A stretch of 64,000 bases of DNA from Thereva unica (taxonomy: Eukaryota > Arthropoda > Insecta > Diptera > Therevidae). Below the pieces are notes generated by a model. That model was not told the origin of the DNA. It saw only the letters and a list, made by a program, of their open reading frames with translations, and did no database searches. Below, piece after piece: positions 43,801-55,800 of the stretch (position 1 is the first letter of the stretch; each line of letters opens with the position of its first letter). The translations under genes and the position numbers were made by a program. Location of the stretch: contig OX465282.1 in assembly GCA_949987705.1 (NCBI GenBank), forward strand, positions 86,354,070 to 86,418,069. The letters run 5' to 3'.

Positions 43801-46800
43801 CAAGTTCGTTAACTACTAAAATATTTTATGTTTACGCCTAAGTTGAAAAATCAGCTTCTAAATTGGATTTATATCGCTACGATTTTTCGTATTTAATAGG
43901 GTTGCGATGATTTAAATCAAGTGATTTAAATCAACGATTAAATCGCGATTTTAATCAAATGATTTTTTTTTTTCAAATTTCGATGATTTAAATCAAATTT
44001 TTTAAAATCTACTCAAGTGTAGCAAATTTCACAAAACAATTACAACTGCCAAAAATGTTACAAAATATACATTCAAAAAATTACGAACTCAATTCAAAAA
44101 ATATGTTTGCCACTTTTAGTACGTGTTTATTCGGTTCAGTTTACATCGGTAGAAAATATAGTCCAGGAGCGATAGCGAAAATGTCAGCCCTATTCTGGTT
44201 GTCGAGTGACGTGACAGATGTGTCACTTCGACTTTTAATTGGTTTCTCATTGCCAATCTATCAAACTTCTGGCGAGTAAATCTACAAAATTCGCATTTAA
44301 AGTGGCGCTTGAAGTGATATTTCCCTCGGTACGTGCGTAAGTATCGACAGTTTCATTCCACCGCGTTCCTGGGGCCAGTTCACGCAATTCGACACTCGAC
44401 GTCGACATCGACGCTTTATGAAAACGACATTAATTTCTACGACGTTGAATTTGGGTTCACGTACGTCGACGTGTCGAAAGTCGTTTTCTCAAAATAATTT
44501 CTCCTAAAGGTATGCAAAATCCAATGAAACCGCTGCACTTTTCAATTTATCCACAAGGGGGACAAGTTGCAAATAATACTAAAACTTCAATAATGTGAGT
44601 AATTAAATAAATTAATTAAACAAATTCATAATATTATTGGAAAATTTCAACTCTGAATTTATTTTTGTACATCTAACTCTTCTTGGAGTAGTTATAATTG
44701 TTATTTTTCAACTAATAGTTTTTCTTTTTCTATTACATTTTGCTCGTTCAGAACTGTAAAAAAGTTTTGTGTAAAATTATTTCTGCTCTGCTCTAATTGG
44801 CTCACAACTCGTTTTTAATACAACAATATATGAATTCGACGCCAAATCTGGCGTCGAGAAGATTAACGACACTTTTAAAACGACAAACATAAAACGTCGA
44901 CTTGCGTGAACCCAAAACGACATTTAACGTGTCGTTTTCAGTCGACGTCGAATTGCGTGAACTGGCCCCTGGTAGTCACGTCACTCGCCAACGAGAATAC
45001 CACCTTGTATTTAAAAGTTGAAATAAATCTACCCTGCGATTTCTTGACGCTATAATTAAGAGAAAAATCGTAGGAGTTCAATGAATGTGTTTTGGATAAA
45101 ATTGGTCCAGGGCAACAGGTGGTAAAAAGTTAATAACAGTAGCGAAAACACGTTTTTCCACGTTTTCGGTACGAAAAAAATGTTGTTTTGGAAAACAAAA
45201 AATACTACATAATAGTGCTTAAAAAGACTAAAATTATGAGGTTTGCATCATTGAAATCGGTCAGTTGTATGCGTTTTCATTTGCCTTTGTTTGTTAAATT
45301 ATGATTTGTTAATTTGTTATTTGGATTTCTTATAACAATATCGCAATATAAAATTTTTTGATTTAAATCTGATTTAAATCAAAAAAATCTATCTATTAGA
45401 TTTTTAAAAAAAAAATCGTGATTTTTTTCAACCCTAGTATTTAACCTATTTATGGATTTTCCAAAGAATTTTAATTAATTTTCTATGAATTTTTTGCATT
45501 GCTCGATTCTACTAACTTAATTTTGAACAAATCGTCGAAATGGGTAAAATTCAACTAACTTCATGTGGGGCACGTCAGCTTTAGGCGACATCTGTGGCCA
45601 AAAGTGAACTAAAAGTTTAGTTCCTATTTGAAAATTGGCTTTCGGCGAAAAAAAAATTAAAGAGGGTATTCTGACGCGGAAGATAATCCTGAACAACTTT
45701 GTTGCTGGGGACTTTTTCAAAAAACGTCACTGGAAAAAGTTCTGTACATACATATGTATTGTTACGTTTTTACGGCTTAACGGATTCGTAGGATTAATTA
45801 AGGAATACACTTTTTAAGTATCCACACAACAATTTATTTATCACAAACCAAAACACAATTTAATTACAAACACAATTCTTACAGTTCACTATAATCACTA
45901 GCAAATTAAATATTTCGCACTATTCAATTCTAATTATCGCTTTTTATTTCACTACTTTTCACTGTTCTCACTTTAAAACACTTGTATCGCCTTTATAATC
46001 AAAACTGACTCGATAGCGGCTGCCAGGCGCTTTTATATAGGCAGCTCCACCTTTGTCTACTTTCTGGAACCTTCGTTTTCTGGTTCCTTGTGGTATGTTC
46101 TATATTTCTTTTAGTTTCGACCAGCTTGAAGTTGTCTTCGCTTATCGCTCGTTAGTTTAGTACATAAATTCTTAATTCAGACAACAACCGAAAATCGTTG
46201 ATTCATCCTCTCGACAAACAGATGGCGCATAATCATCACATTGCCCCCTTCTTAGGACTGTTCGTCCCGAACAGTTGTCCATCCTGGATCCGGCTGATGA
46301 TATGGGTACAGCCTGTCTATGTGCACAATCTTTTTCTTCGCTTTGGGTCCTTGTTGAATCCTGTAGACCACATCGTTGATCCGTGTTAGGATTTTATAGG
46401 GCCCCTCCCACTGACGCTGAAGTTTTGAAAACTTGCCTTTCCGTCTTCGAGGGTTGAACAGCCAAACGAGGTTACCTTCCTGGAATCCGCTACAGTTTGC
46501 TCGGAGGTCGTACCTTGGTTTCATCCTGTCACTGGCCGTCTTAGGATTCTCCCTTGAGATTTTGTCAACTGAGGCTCCAACGTGGTGTTGTCTTATTTCT
46601 CCTTTCGCTCTTACTCGAGGACCCTTGCTGTCGGCACAAGCTGTGCATTTGCGACACCAATTCGTAACATCCTCCCGCATGTGAAGCCAATAGAATCTCT
46701 CCTTTATTTTTGACAGAGTTTTGTTGACTCCCAAATGTTCTCCTGACGGGCTATTATGACACTCCTCAAGAATATCTGTTATTCCAGCACGAGGGACTAA

Positions 46801-49800
46801 CACCTGCATTCGATGAGAGATACCATCAGCTGTTTCCCATTTGCGCTTCAATACTCCTCCTTCTATATGCAATGAATCCCATTGGGCCCAATAGCTCTTC
46901 AGGATTTCACTTCTCTCTGCGATGTCTTTCCATTTAGGCTTCTCGTTGTGTTCTTTCCATGACAAAATCGCAGAAATGTCCGGGTCGTCGCGTTGCGCAT
47001 CTCGAATTCCTTGGTCCTCATATTTTATGCTTGGCTCCGCAGTCGTCTTTTGACACTTTTCCTCAATACGCCAACGATACTTAAAACCAGGTTCGCATGG
47101 TCGCCGGGACAGTGCAGTATCCATTGGAATTCCCCTATTGCGGTGTTTCATCATCAATTCTCCAAGATCCAATAGTATTCCGTGTGTTGTCATAAAGTCC
47201 AAACCAAGAATACACTCGTCTACTATGTCAGCTACCAGGAACGAATGTGTAAACTTAATGTCGCCGAGTACCACGTCCATCATTGTTTCCCCATGTAATT
47301 TCACTGGTTCTCCTGTTACAGTCTTCAGAATGTACTGGTCCGCGTTTTTCCGCCACTTTCTACCGACCAAATCAGCCCTGATTACAGATCTTGAAGCACC
47401 TGTATCCACGGTAATTGTGTATTGTTCATCACCCACTTTCCCCTCGATGACAAGGCTGTTGTTGCCACGCTGCAGTTGGGTGATGTTGACGATGACATCA
47501 GGGGTCTCCATTTTCCCCACTAACTCCCTCCGGTCGCCTTTCTGCCGTTGTCCACATTTTTCACAGCATGTTGAGCCACTCCTACTCCCTGGCGATTCCA
47601 CTCTCCTCCGCTTTCGGCAACTCCTTTGTAAATGGCCCGGCTCGCCACAGTTCCAGCATCGTAGACGACGACGTACTTCCGAGGTGTTGACTCGATGGCA
47701 AATGTTCTCAGTCATATTGATTCCCCTGAGGTGGACCGTATTCCTTGTTGCTTGCTTCGCTGCCTCGTATGCCAGCGCATATGCCAGAACTTCAGCGGTA
47801 TTCTTCTTTCCGGCCAATCTCGCTGCTTGTTGTAGATCCCGGTCGGCAAAAGAGTTAAGGAAAGCCTCTCTTGCTACTTCGTTGATGTAGTCTTGGCCGA
47901 AGCTAGGATAAGCCAGATGCACTAACCTCTCGATATCGGCGCATAGTTGTTTTAAAGTTTCTCCTGGCTTTTGAAGTCGATTGCGAAGTTGAAGTCGATA
48001 AACCTCTTGCATGTGCTGATCACCGTAACGCATTTCCAGCGCTTGAACTAAGAACTCGTAGCTGTTGCGATGTTCTGCTGGTATTGACTGCAATATTTCT
48101 GCTGCGGTGCCCCTTAGTGACAACGTTAAGGCCGTTGCTTTCTCCTCCTCAGTCCAGCAATTGCCTGCTGCTGCTGCTTCGAATTGGAGCTTATAAGTAG
48201 ACCATGGGCTTTGCCCGTCGAAAGTTGGAGGCTGCAGTTTCCTAACTCCGATGACTTCGTGAGATGCCGTCGCTGGGTGGTGAATCTTTACCCTTTCTAG
48301 CTCGGCTCTGACCGATTCTAGCTCAATCTTCAACTTTTCATCATTTTCCCTCACGGAATTTTCGAGCTTTTCCAGATCATTCTCTACATTTGCTTTAATG
48401 GAAGATTCGAGATTTTCCAGCTTTTTGTCAACAGAGAGTGACATTAGTTCGAATTTCTGCTCCATCTGGTTTCTCTGTTCTTCCATAGACTCTCTGAGTT
48501 CTGCTAACGAGCGTTCATGAGCTACTGCTAATAATTTCTGTTCATCTTTTAACGCCAACACTTCCGCCTTGATCTCTGTTGTCGCTTCCTTCATCTCTGC
48601 TGATGACCGTTCTTGCGCTTCTTTCATCTCGGTTGTCGCTTCCTTCATCTCTGCCGATGCACGTTCTTGCGCCTCCTTCATCACCATCAATGTTTTAAAA
48701 AGTTCTGCCATACTCACTGTCGTTTCTTCTGGCTCCGCTTCTACCTCGTCTTCAAACATGTAGGTTTCAGGATCCTTCCCTTCGTTCACCATAGGTTCTC
48801 GAAGCAGGGCGGTTAGGGAACTTTTAGCCCCCACCGTTGACAACGAGCGTTTACTTAATTCTGTTTTCAACTCCACAGTACGCAAATCAACTAATTTTCG
48901 ACCCATTTTATTATTATGCCTTTAGTTCGCACTCACAAAAATTAAATTCCAATCACAATTATTGTTCAAGTCCACTTATTTCACTTATCTCTTAATTAAT
49001 CCCACTTCTGACACCAATTGTTACGTTTTTACGGCTTAACGGATTCGTAGGATTAATTAAGGAATACACTTTTTAAGTATCCACACAACAATTTATTTAT
49101 CACAAACCAAAACACAATTTAATTACAAACACAATTCTTACAGTTCACTATAATCACTAGCAAATTAAATATTTCGCACTATTCAATTCTAATTATCGCT
49201 TTTTATTTCACTACTTTTCACTGTTCTCACTTTAAAACACTTGTATCGCCTTTATAATCAAAACTGACTCGATAGCGGCTGCCAGGCGCTTTTATATAGG
49301 CAGCTCCACCTTTGTCTACTTTCTGGAACCTTCGTTTTCTGGTTCCTTGTGGTATGTTCTATATTTCTTTTAGTTTCGACCAGCTTGAGGTTGTCTTCGC
49401 TTATCGCTCGTTAGTTTAGTACATAAATTCTTAATTCAGACAACAACCGAAAATCGTTGATTCATCCTCTCGACAAACAGATGGCGCATAATCATCACAG
49501 TATGTATGTTTGTATGTAAACAAATTTGACTTTGTATGTAAACAAACTTGATTTTGTATCACTTGCTGCGATCATATGGCCACCCTACAGCTACACTTGC
49601 ATATATCCGGGGTCTGTTCAAGATTTCTGCTATAGCAGCTTGTAGCAGCTATTGAGGCAAATTACACGGCATAACACTTTCTGCCTTAACAAACCGGTTT
49701 GTGCGTGTTATACGAATTACACGGGGTCTGTTCAAGATTTCTGCTATAGCAGCTTTTAGCAGCTATTTGTCATGCTTTTCCTGTTCAAAACAGCAAAAAA

Positions 49801-52800
49801 GCTGCTAACGAAGCTGCTATTTTTGTGTTCAAGATTCGAGAAAAGCTGCTAATGTAGCTGCTTTTTGTTGCTCGCAGTTTCGACTGCAAGCAAGAAAGCA
49901 GCTACGTAAATCATACATGTGTGTGTAAATGTCATTGGTCGTTTTGCCAAAATGACTGACTCGAGTAAGGTTTTGTTTACATTAATACATATTAAATGAT
50001 AAATTTAGGGATTGCAACTGCACGGCCAGGCTTTTTTCTAATTGTAGGGAAAGAAATAGTTGACTGCAAGAAATACTCATACACATACATTAACACAAAG
50101 CTATGCTAGCAGCTTTTTTGCGTTCAAGATATCATAGCAGCTTTTTCTTGCTTTGCTGTAATTTGACAGTTTAAAAATTCTGCTACTAAAGCTGCTATAG
50201 CAGAAATCTTGAACAGACCCACGATAAACTGACTGTTCTGCATTTTTTCGTGTAACAATTCTATTGTCTATGTAGCTGTGTACAAACTGTCAGTTAAGCT
50301 AAGTCATTTTCGTAGACCCGAGAATGAAATTATGATTGTGTTAGTGTGTTGCTCTGTGCAGTCGAGAATTTTTTGGGATGCAACAAACTTCCCCGCGACC
50401 CCTTGCCTATAAAACCGGGGGTCTGTTCAAGATTTCTGCTATAGCAGCTTTAGTAACAGAATTTTTAAACTGTCAAATTACAGCAAAGCATGAAAAAGCT
50501 TCATGCTTTTCCTGTTCAAAACAGCAAAAAAGCTGCTAACGAAGCTGCTATTTTTGTGTTCAAGATTCGAGAAAAGCTGCTAATGTAGCTGCTTTTTGTT
50601 GCTCGCAGTTTCGACTGCAAGCAAGAAAGCAGCTACGCAAATCATACATGTGTGTCTAAATGTCATTGGTCGTTTTGCCAAAATGACTGACTTGAGTGAG
50701 GTTTTGTTGACATTAATACATATTAAATAATAAATTTAGGGATTGCAACTGCACGGCCAGGCTTTTTTCTAATTGTAGGGAGAGGAATAGTTGACTGCAA
50801 GAAATACTCATACACATACATTAACACAAAGCTATACTAGCAGCTTTTTTGCGTTCAACATATCATAGCAGCTTTTTCTTGCTTTGCCGTAATTTGACAT
50901 TTTAAAAATTCTGCTACTGCTTCTGCTATAGCAGAAATCTTGAACAGACCCCCGATCAACTTAAAATGTTACACAAAAAATCAAGATGGCGGCCGTATTT
51001 TGCAATTCTGTTCCCTGATCCCCGATATGGGTATCAAATTAAAGAGTATGACAAGTATAATGTAATTAGCTATCTGGCGTCTTTCAAAATTGAACGGGGC
51101 CAACATAAAATACCGCATTATCTTTTTTTACAACGCTTTCGGTAAGGGTATCAAATGGAGCTGTATGACAAATATAGTACAGTGTAGTGAGGTGATGCAA
51201 ATAAATGGAAGAATTAGGACAATGTAACAAAATACAAAGTAGCACAATAATGCAACAAAATTGTTACCCCAAAAATCTTTGCTTATGCAACAAAAAGCAG
51301 GACACAGACGCATTAAATAATTTACAAAGAATTCATTCATTTAATTATGCAATCAGCACATGAAAGGTAAACAAACTGGAGTGCAACCGGCAGTGGCATC
51401 CGTTGACCGTGATTATGAAACAACTTGCAAAGCGTGCATGTGACCCAAAACGATCGGGATAGATAATAATTGGATTATTGAGCAAGGCCCGGAAATATTT
51501 TATGCCAAAGAATGAAATGCATTGATAAACAAAAGAAATGCATTGGGAAAGATCAGGGAATAAGTGCTGAGGAAATAGAGAACTGGAGAAGAGAAATTTT
51601 AGGTTACCTCTACCAGCATAATTTAGATTCAGAATTTTTAGTATAAATAGGGAAGACTAGATTTAAGAAGTACACTTATAATCTTTAACTTGTAATATCA
51701 AGATCTAGATCCAGAAGGCATAACTTGCAGCCCACTGCTTGGGCGCCTTAGTGATTATATTAATAAAAATGTTAAATAAAAATTGAAGAATCTTTGATTT
51801 AAAACGACTAATGGAATGCGTCTTGCGAGGACTTACATGGAAGACTTGTTTGGTTTATTTGGATGATATCATCGTCGTCGGAAAAAGTTTCGAGGAACAT
51901 ACTGGCAATCTACGAGAGGATGAGAACTGCCCAACTGAAACTCAGCCCTAAAAAATGCGTGCTATTCAGATATCAAGTCAACTATCTCGGACATGTGATT
52001 TCATCCATTGGAGCTCCAACAGATCCTAAGAAAATAGCAGCACTTAAGAATTGGCCCACACCGAAGGATAAATACTTATTATAGGCGTTTTGTCAGAAAT
52101 TTTGTTGACATAGCTAAGGAATTACATAAACTGAAAAACCATTTATTTGGACAGAAAAATTATATTGGACACAGCCATGAGGAGTGTCGGTGTTGGTGGA
52201 GTGCTGTCACAAAACTTCGAAGGACAGGGAAACGTCATAGCTTACTACAGTAGAGCGTTGACAAAATTGGAGAGGAATTACTGTGTCACGAGCACCATCG
52301 AGAGACTTCAGTCCTACGACTTCAAAATAGGACGCAGAAAGGGAAGAAACCATGGAAATGTAGATGCTCTCTCCCGGCGACCATATGTACCAGTTTGCAA
52401 ACATCGTAAGCGTATCGAGGAAAAGTTTTAAAAGACCACAGTTGAGCCAACGACCGGGTGGGATAATCAGGGACTCCGATACGCTCAAGAAAAGAGAGGA
52501 ACGAAATCCTGAAGAGCTATTGGGTGTAGTGGGACTGATTGCACATCGGAATATTGAAGCGCCAGTGGAAAACCGCTGACGGTGCCTTTCATCGAATGCA
52601 AGTACTAGTCCCTCACGCTAGAATAGGAAATATTTTAGAGGAGTGTCATAATGGCGCATCAGGAGGGCATCTGGATGTCAATAAAACTCTGGCAAAAATA
52701 AGACGATGGACGCAGGGCGATGTTGCAGACTGGTGTCGTTAATGCACAGTGTACCAGCAGGAAGGGCCCTCGAGTAAGAACGAAAGAGAAATGCAGCAAT

Positions 52801-55800
52801 ACAACGTGGGAGCCGCCTTTGAAAAAATCGCTATCGATGTGGCTGGACCTTTTCCAGCGTCAGACCGAGAAAATCGTTACATTTTGGTGGTCATCTACTT
52901 TAGTAAATGGCCCGAAGCATATGCCATTCCAAATCAGGAAGCAATCACTTTTGCAGACGAAATAATGAACAATTGGATCTTCAGATTTGGTGTTTCTTAT
53001 GAGTTTCATTCTGGCCAAGGAAGAAACTTTGAATCTCAAGTTTTTCAAGAAGTATGTAAGATACTCGGAGTAAAGAAAACCAGGGGTCAGTTCACGCAAT
53101 TCGACGTCGACTGAAAACGACACATTAAATGTCGTTTTGGGTTCACGCAAGTCGACGTTTTATGTTTGACGTTTTAAAAGTGTCTCCAAAGTTGGTGTTG
53201 AATTTTGCTTTTAGTGTGTTAAAAAACTAGTTGTGGTACCAATTAACTGAAAAATTAAATTCAAACGGATCGAAGATATAATTATAATGGGTAGTAAAAA
53301 GTATCTCAAATAAATAAAGTAAAAAAATTACAATTGTATTAAACATATTTTAGGTATGGCGAGGTTTTAAACATAACATAAAAAAAACATTAGTGGCAAA
53401 TATGAATTCAATTGCTAAGACTGGTTGTGGATTGTATGAAGTTTTTCATTTGACGCCACGTTATATTAACAGTATGCTTGGAAGTGTCTCACATACGAGA
53501 TCATATCGACTTCGCTCTGGCAGCAGTAATCAAAATGTTCTTCCTCGATAAATAGACCTTGAAAAGAAATAGTCTCATGGATGAATGAATGAAGCCAATT
53601 TCATTAGCTTATTGAAAATTCAAATCCTGAGGGTAGAAACAATTTTTTTCCATCTAAGCCTCTAAGCCTACAGATCAAGCAGCTACTGCCAAAGTATGTT
53701 ACGCTTCCATTAGCGACAACAGGAAAATAACCATTTTTATCTTCTGAAGCACACATTATTCTTGAAGAAGAACTGCAAGAGAAGAAATAATTTCACACAA
53801 TACTTCTTGCAGTTCTGAACGTGCAAAATACAATAGATAAAGATAACCTACGTGATAGTCGAAAAATAAAACTGCTCCGAGAAGAGTTTAGCTAGAAAAA
53901 CCACGATGTAGAAAAATAAATACAGAGTTAAGATTTTCAAATGTTATTATGAATTTGTTTAATTAATTAATTGAAGTTTAATATTATGTGTAACTCTTCC
54001 CGCTTATGGACAATGTCGAAAGTAATAGTGTTATTATAGCGGTTCCATGAAATTTTCCATGCTTTTTGGCGGCAATTATTTTATGAAAACGACATTCGAC
54101 GCGTCGACTTACTCGAACCCAAATTCAACGTCGTTGAAACTAATGTCGTTTTCATGAAGTGTCGACGTCGAGTGTCGAATTGCGTGAACTGGCCCCAGGT
54201 CGACGCCCCTTCATCCCCAGTCCGATGGAATGGTAGAACCATTCGACAGGACAATAATAGAGCACCTAAGGAAAGTTGTCACTGAGCACCAACGAGACTG
54301 GGACAGTTAAATCCCATTTTTTCTAATGGTATATCGGACAGCAGTTCATAATTCCACAAGACAAACCCCTTCTAGTGTGATTTTTGGAAGGCAAATCCGG
54401 CTGCCAAGTGACCTGCAATTTGGGACACCTGTGGAATCTACGAATCTACTACCGGTTATACAGGTGAACTTCGTGATCTACTCGCAAATATCCACCAGCT
54501 CGCAAGTAAGAAAGAATCGTAGGATAGCCAGTGATAGGATGAAAACAAGGTACAACCTCCAAGCAAACTCTAGCGTGACCTCTTTTGGCTGTTCATCCGT
54601 CGGGGACGGAAAGGGATATCTCCGAAACTTCAGCGCCAGTGGAGGTGCCCTATAAAATCTTAACACGGATCAACGATGTTGTCTACAGGATTTAACAAGA
54701 ACTCAAAGTAAAGAAGAAGATCGTGCACATAAACAGGATGAGCCCATATCAACAGCCGTTCGGGACGAACAGTCCCAAGAAGGGGGCAGTGTGATGATTT
54801 ATGCGCCATCTGTTATAAGTTGAATCAACGGTTATTATTAACGACTTTGCTAGTTTTTTTATTTATGATTTATGCACTATACTAACATGACGGCATCTAT
54901 TAGATTCTAGATCTATTAGAAAGGACGATAATTGAACACAAAGCTTCTCAAAGCTTTCCATAGGAAAGAATATTTCACCGCGGACTAGAAAATGGGTGAA
55001 TGTTCCAGAAGTTAGATAAAGGGGGGCTTGGTACATAAATGTGGTGGAAACGGCATTTAGGAGTCAGTTTGGTTTGAAAAGCGATGAAAGTGTTCTAAAG
55101 GGATCTAAAGCGAAGTGAAAAGTGAATTAAAAAGCGATAATTAGAATTTATTAGTGTGAGATATTAATTTAATAATACGCATATTTCCGGACCATTTTTG
55201 GGTCCAATTTTGTTTACCCCCTCTTTTTTTATTGGTGCCTCTACTGTTTGGCCCGCCTTTTGACGATGGGTTTTGATGAATCACCCCAAAATTCGGGGAC
55301 CTCGGTAGTCTAGGGGTAAGGCGACTGACTACTATCCCAGAGGTCCCGGGCTCGAATACCGGCCAGCCCCACGGTCCTTCGCCTTTCCCACTTTCCCACC
55401 TACATAACTTTCCTCCTTTCTTCTCCCCTCTTCACATTGCTGATTCCTCCTGTCATAGCCTTCGCTAGTCCTTCCCCGTTCCACCAAGCGCATGTCATCG
55501 GTTGGCTGATGAGATTCAACTCGTTTCAGGAGGCATAGCACTTCAGCGAGTTGTTTCTCAAAAAAAATGCCCCGATGCCAGAGTCACGAAATGGTTGCAA
55601 GTAGGTGGAATAAAAATATCGCGACTCGGTTGTGGCAGCTCCCTCCTACTTTTCTCTCTTTCTACTCTCTATGTTCCGGCTGGAGCTGCTGTTCGAAAAA
55701 AATAGATTGTCGAACAGTACAAAGGGACTTTCCCTAAGCCTCTAGTCTATCACGTAAAAAAAAAAATAAGACGAAAAAGTGAAATAAAATTTTTCGATAT

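Larger units (their letters stand above)
45760..49499 (-). mobile_element. Young Ty3/gypsy-type LTR element, internally deleted
   Basis: Full structure on the minus strand: 5' LTR 49019-49499, primer binding site 49001-49016, ORF 48906-46252, polypurine tract about 46241-46255, 3' LTR 45760-46240, and a 4-bp duplication GTAT at 45756-45759 and 49500-49503. I found one difference between the 481-bp LTRs (A/G in CAGCTTGA(A/G)GTTG), so insertion was recent. The internal part is only 2.8 kb because RT, RNase H and the integrase core are missing. It sits antisense in Tom1 intron 1. Confidence 0.95.

Noticed and set aside
43498..43803. 101-codon minus frame
   Set aside because: No domain or family resemblance and no splice context; left as unexplained intron sequence.
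47138..47890. 250-codon plus-strand frame
   Set aside because: Antisense shadow of the Gag-protease ORF, with no recognisable domain.
46252..48906. Endogenous retrovirus with envelope (errantivirus)
   Set aside because: No env-like frame follows pol; the ORF ends directly at the polypurine tract, so it is treated as a retrotransposon.
55295..55370. Functional tRNA gene
   Set aside because: A- and B-box-like strings are present but the cloverleaf does not close, and the sequence continues into a SINE body with an A-tail.
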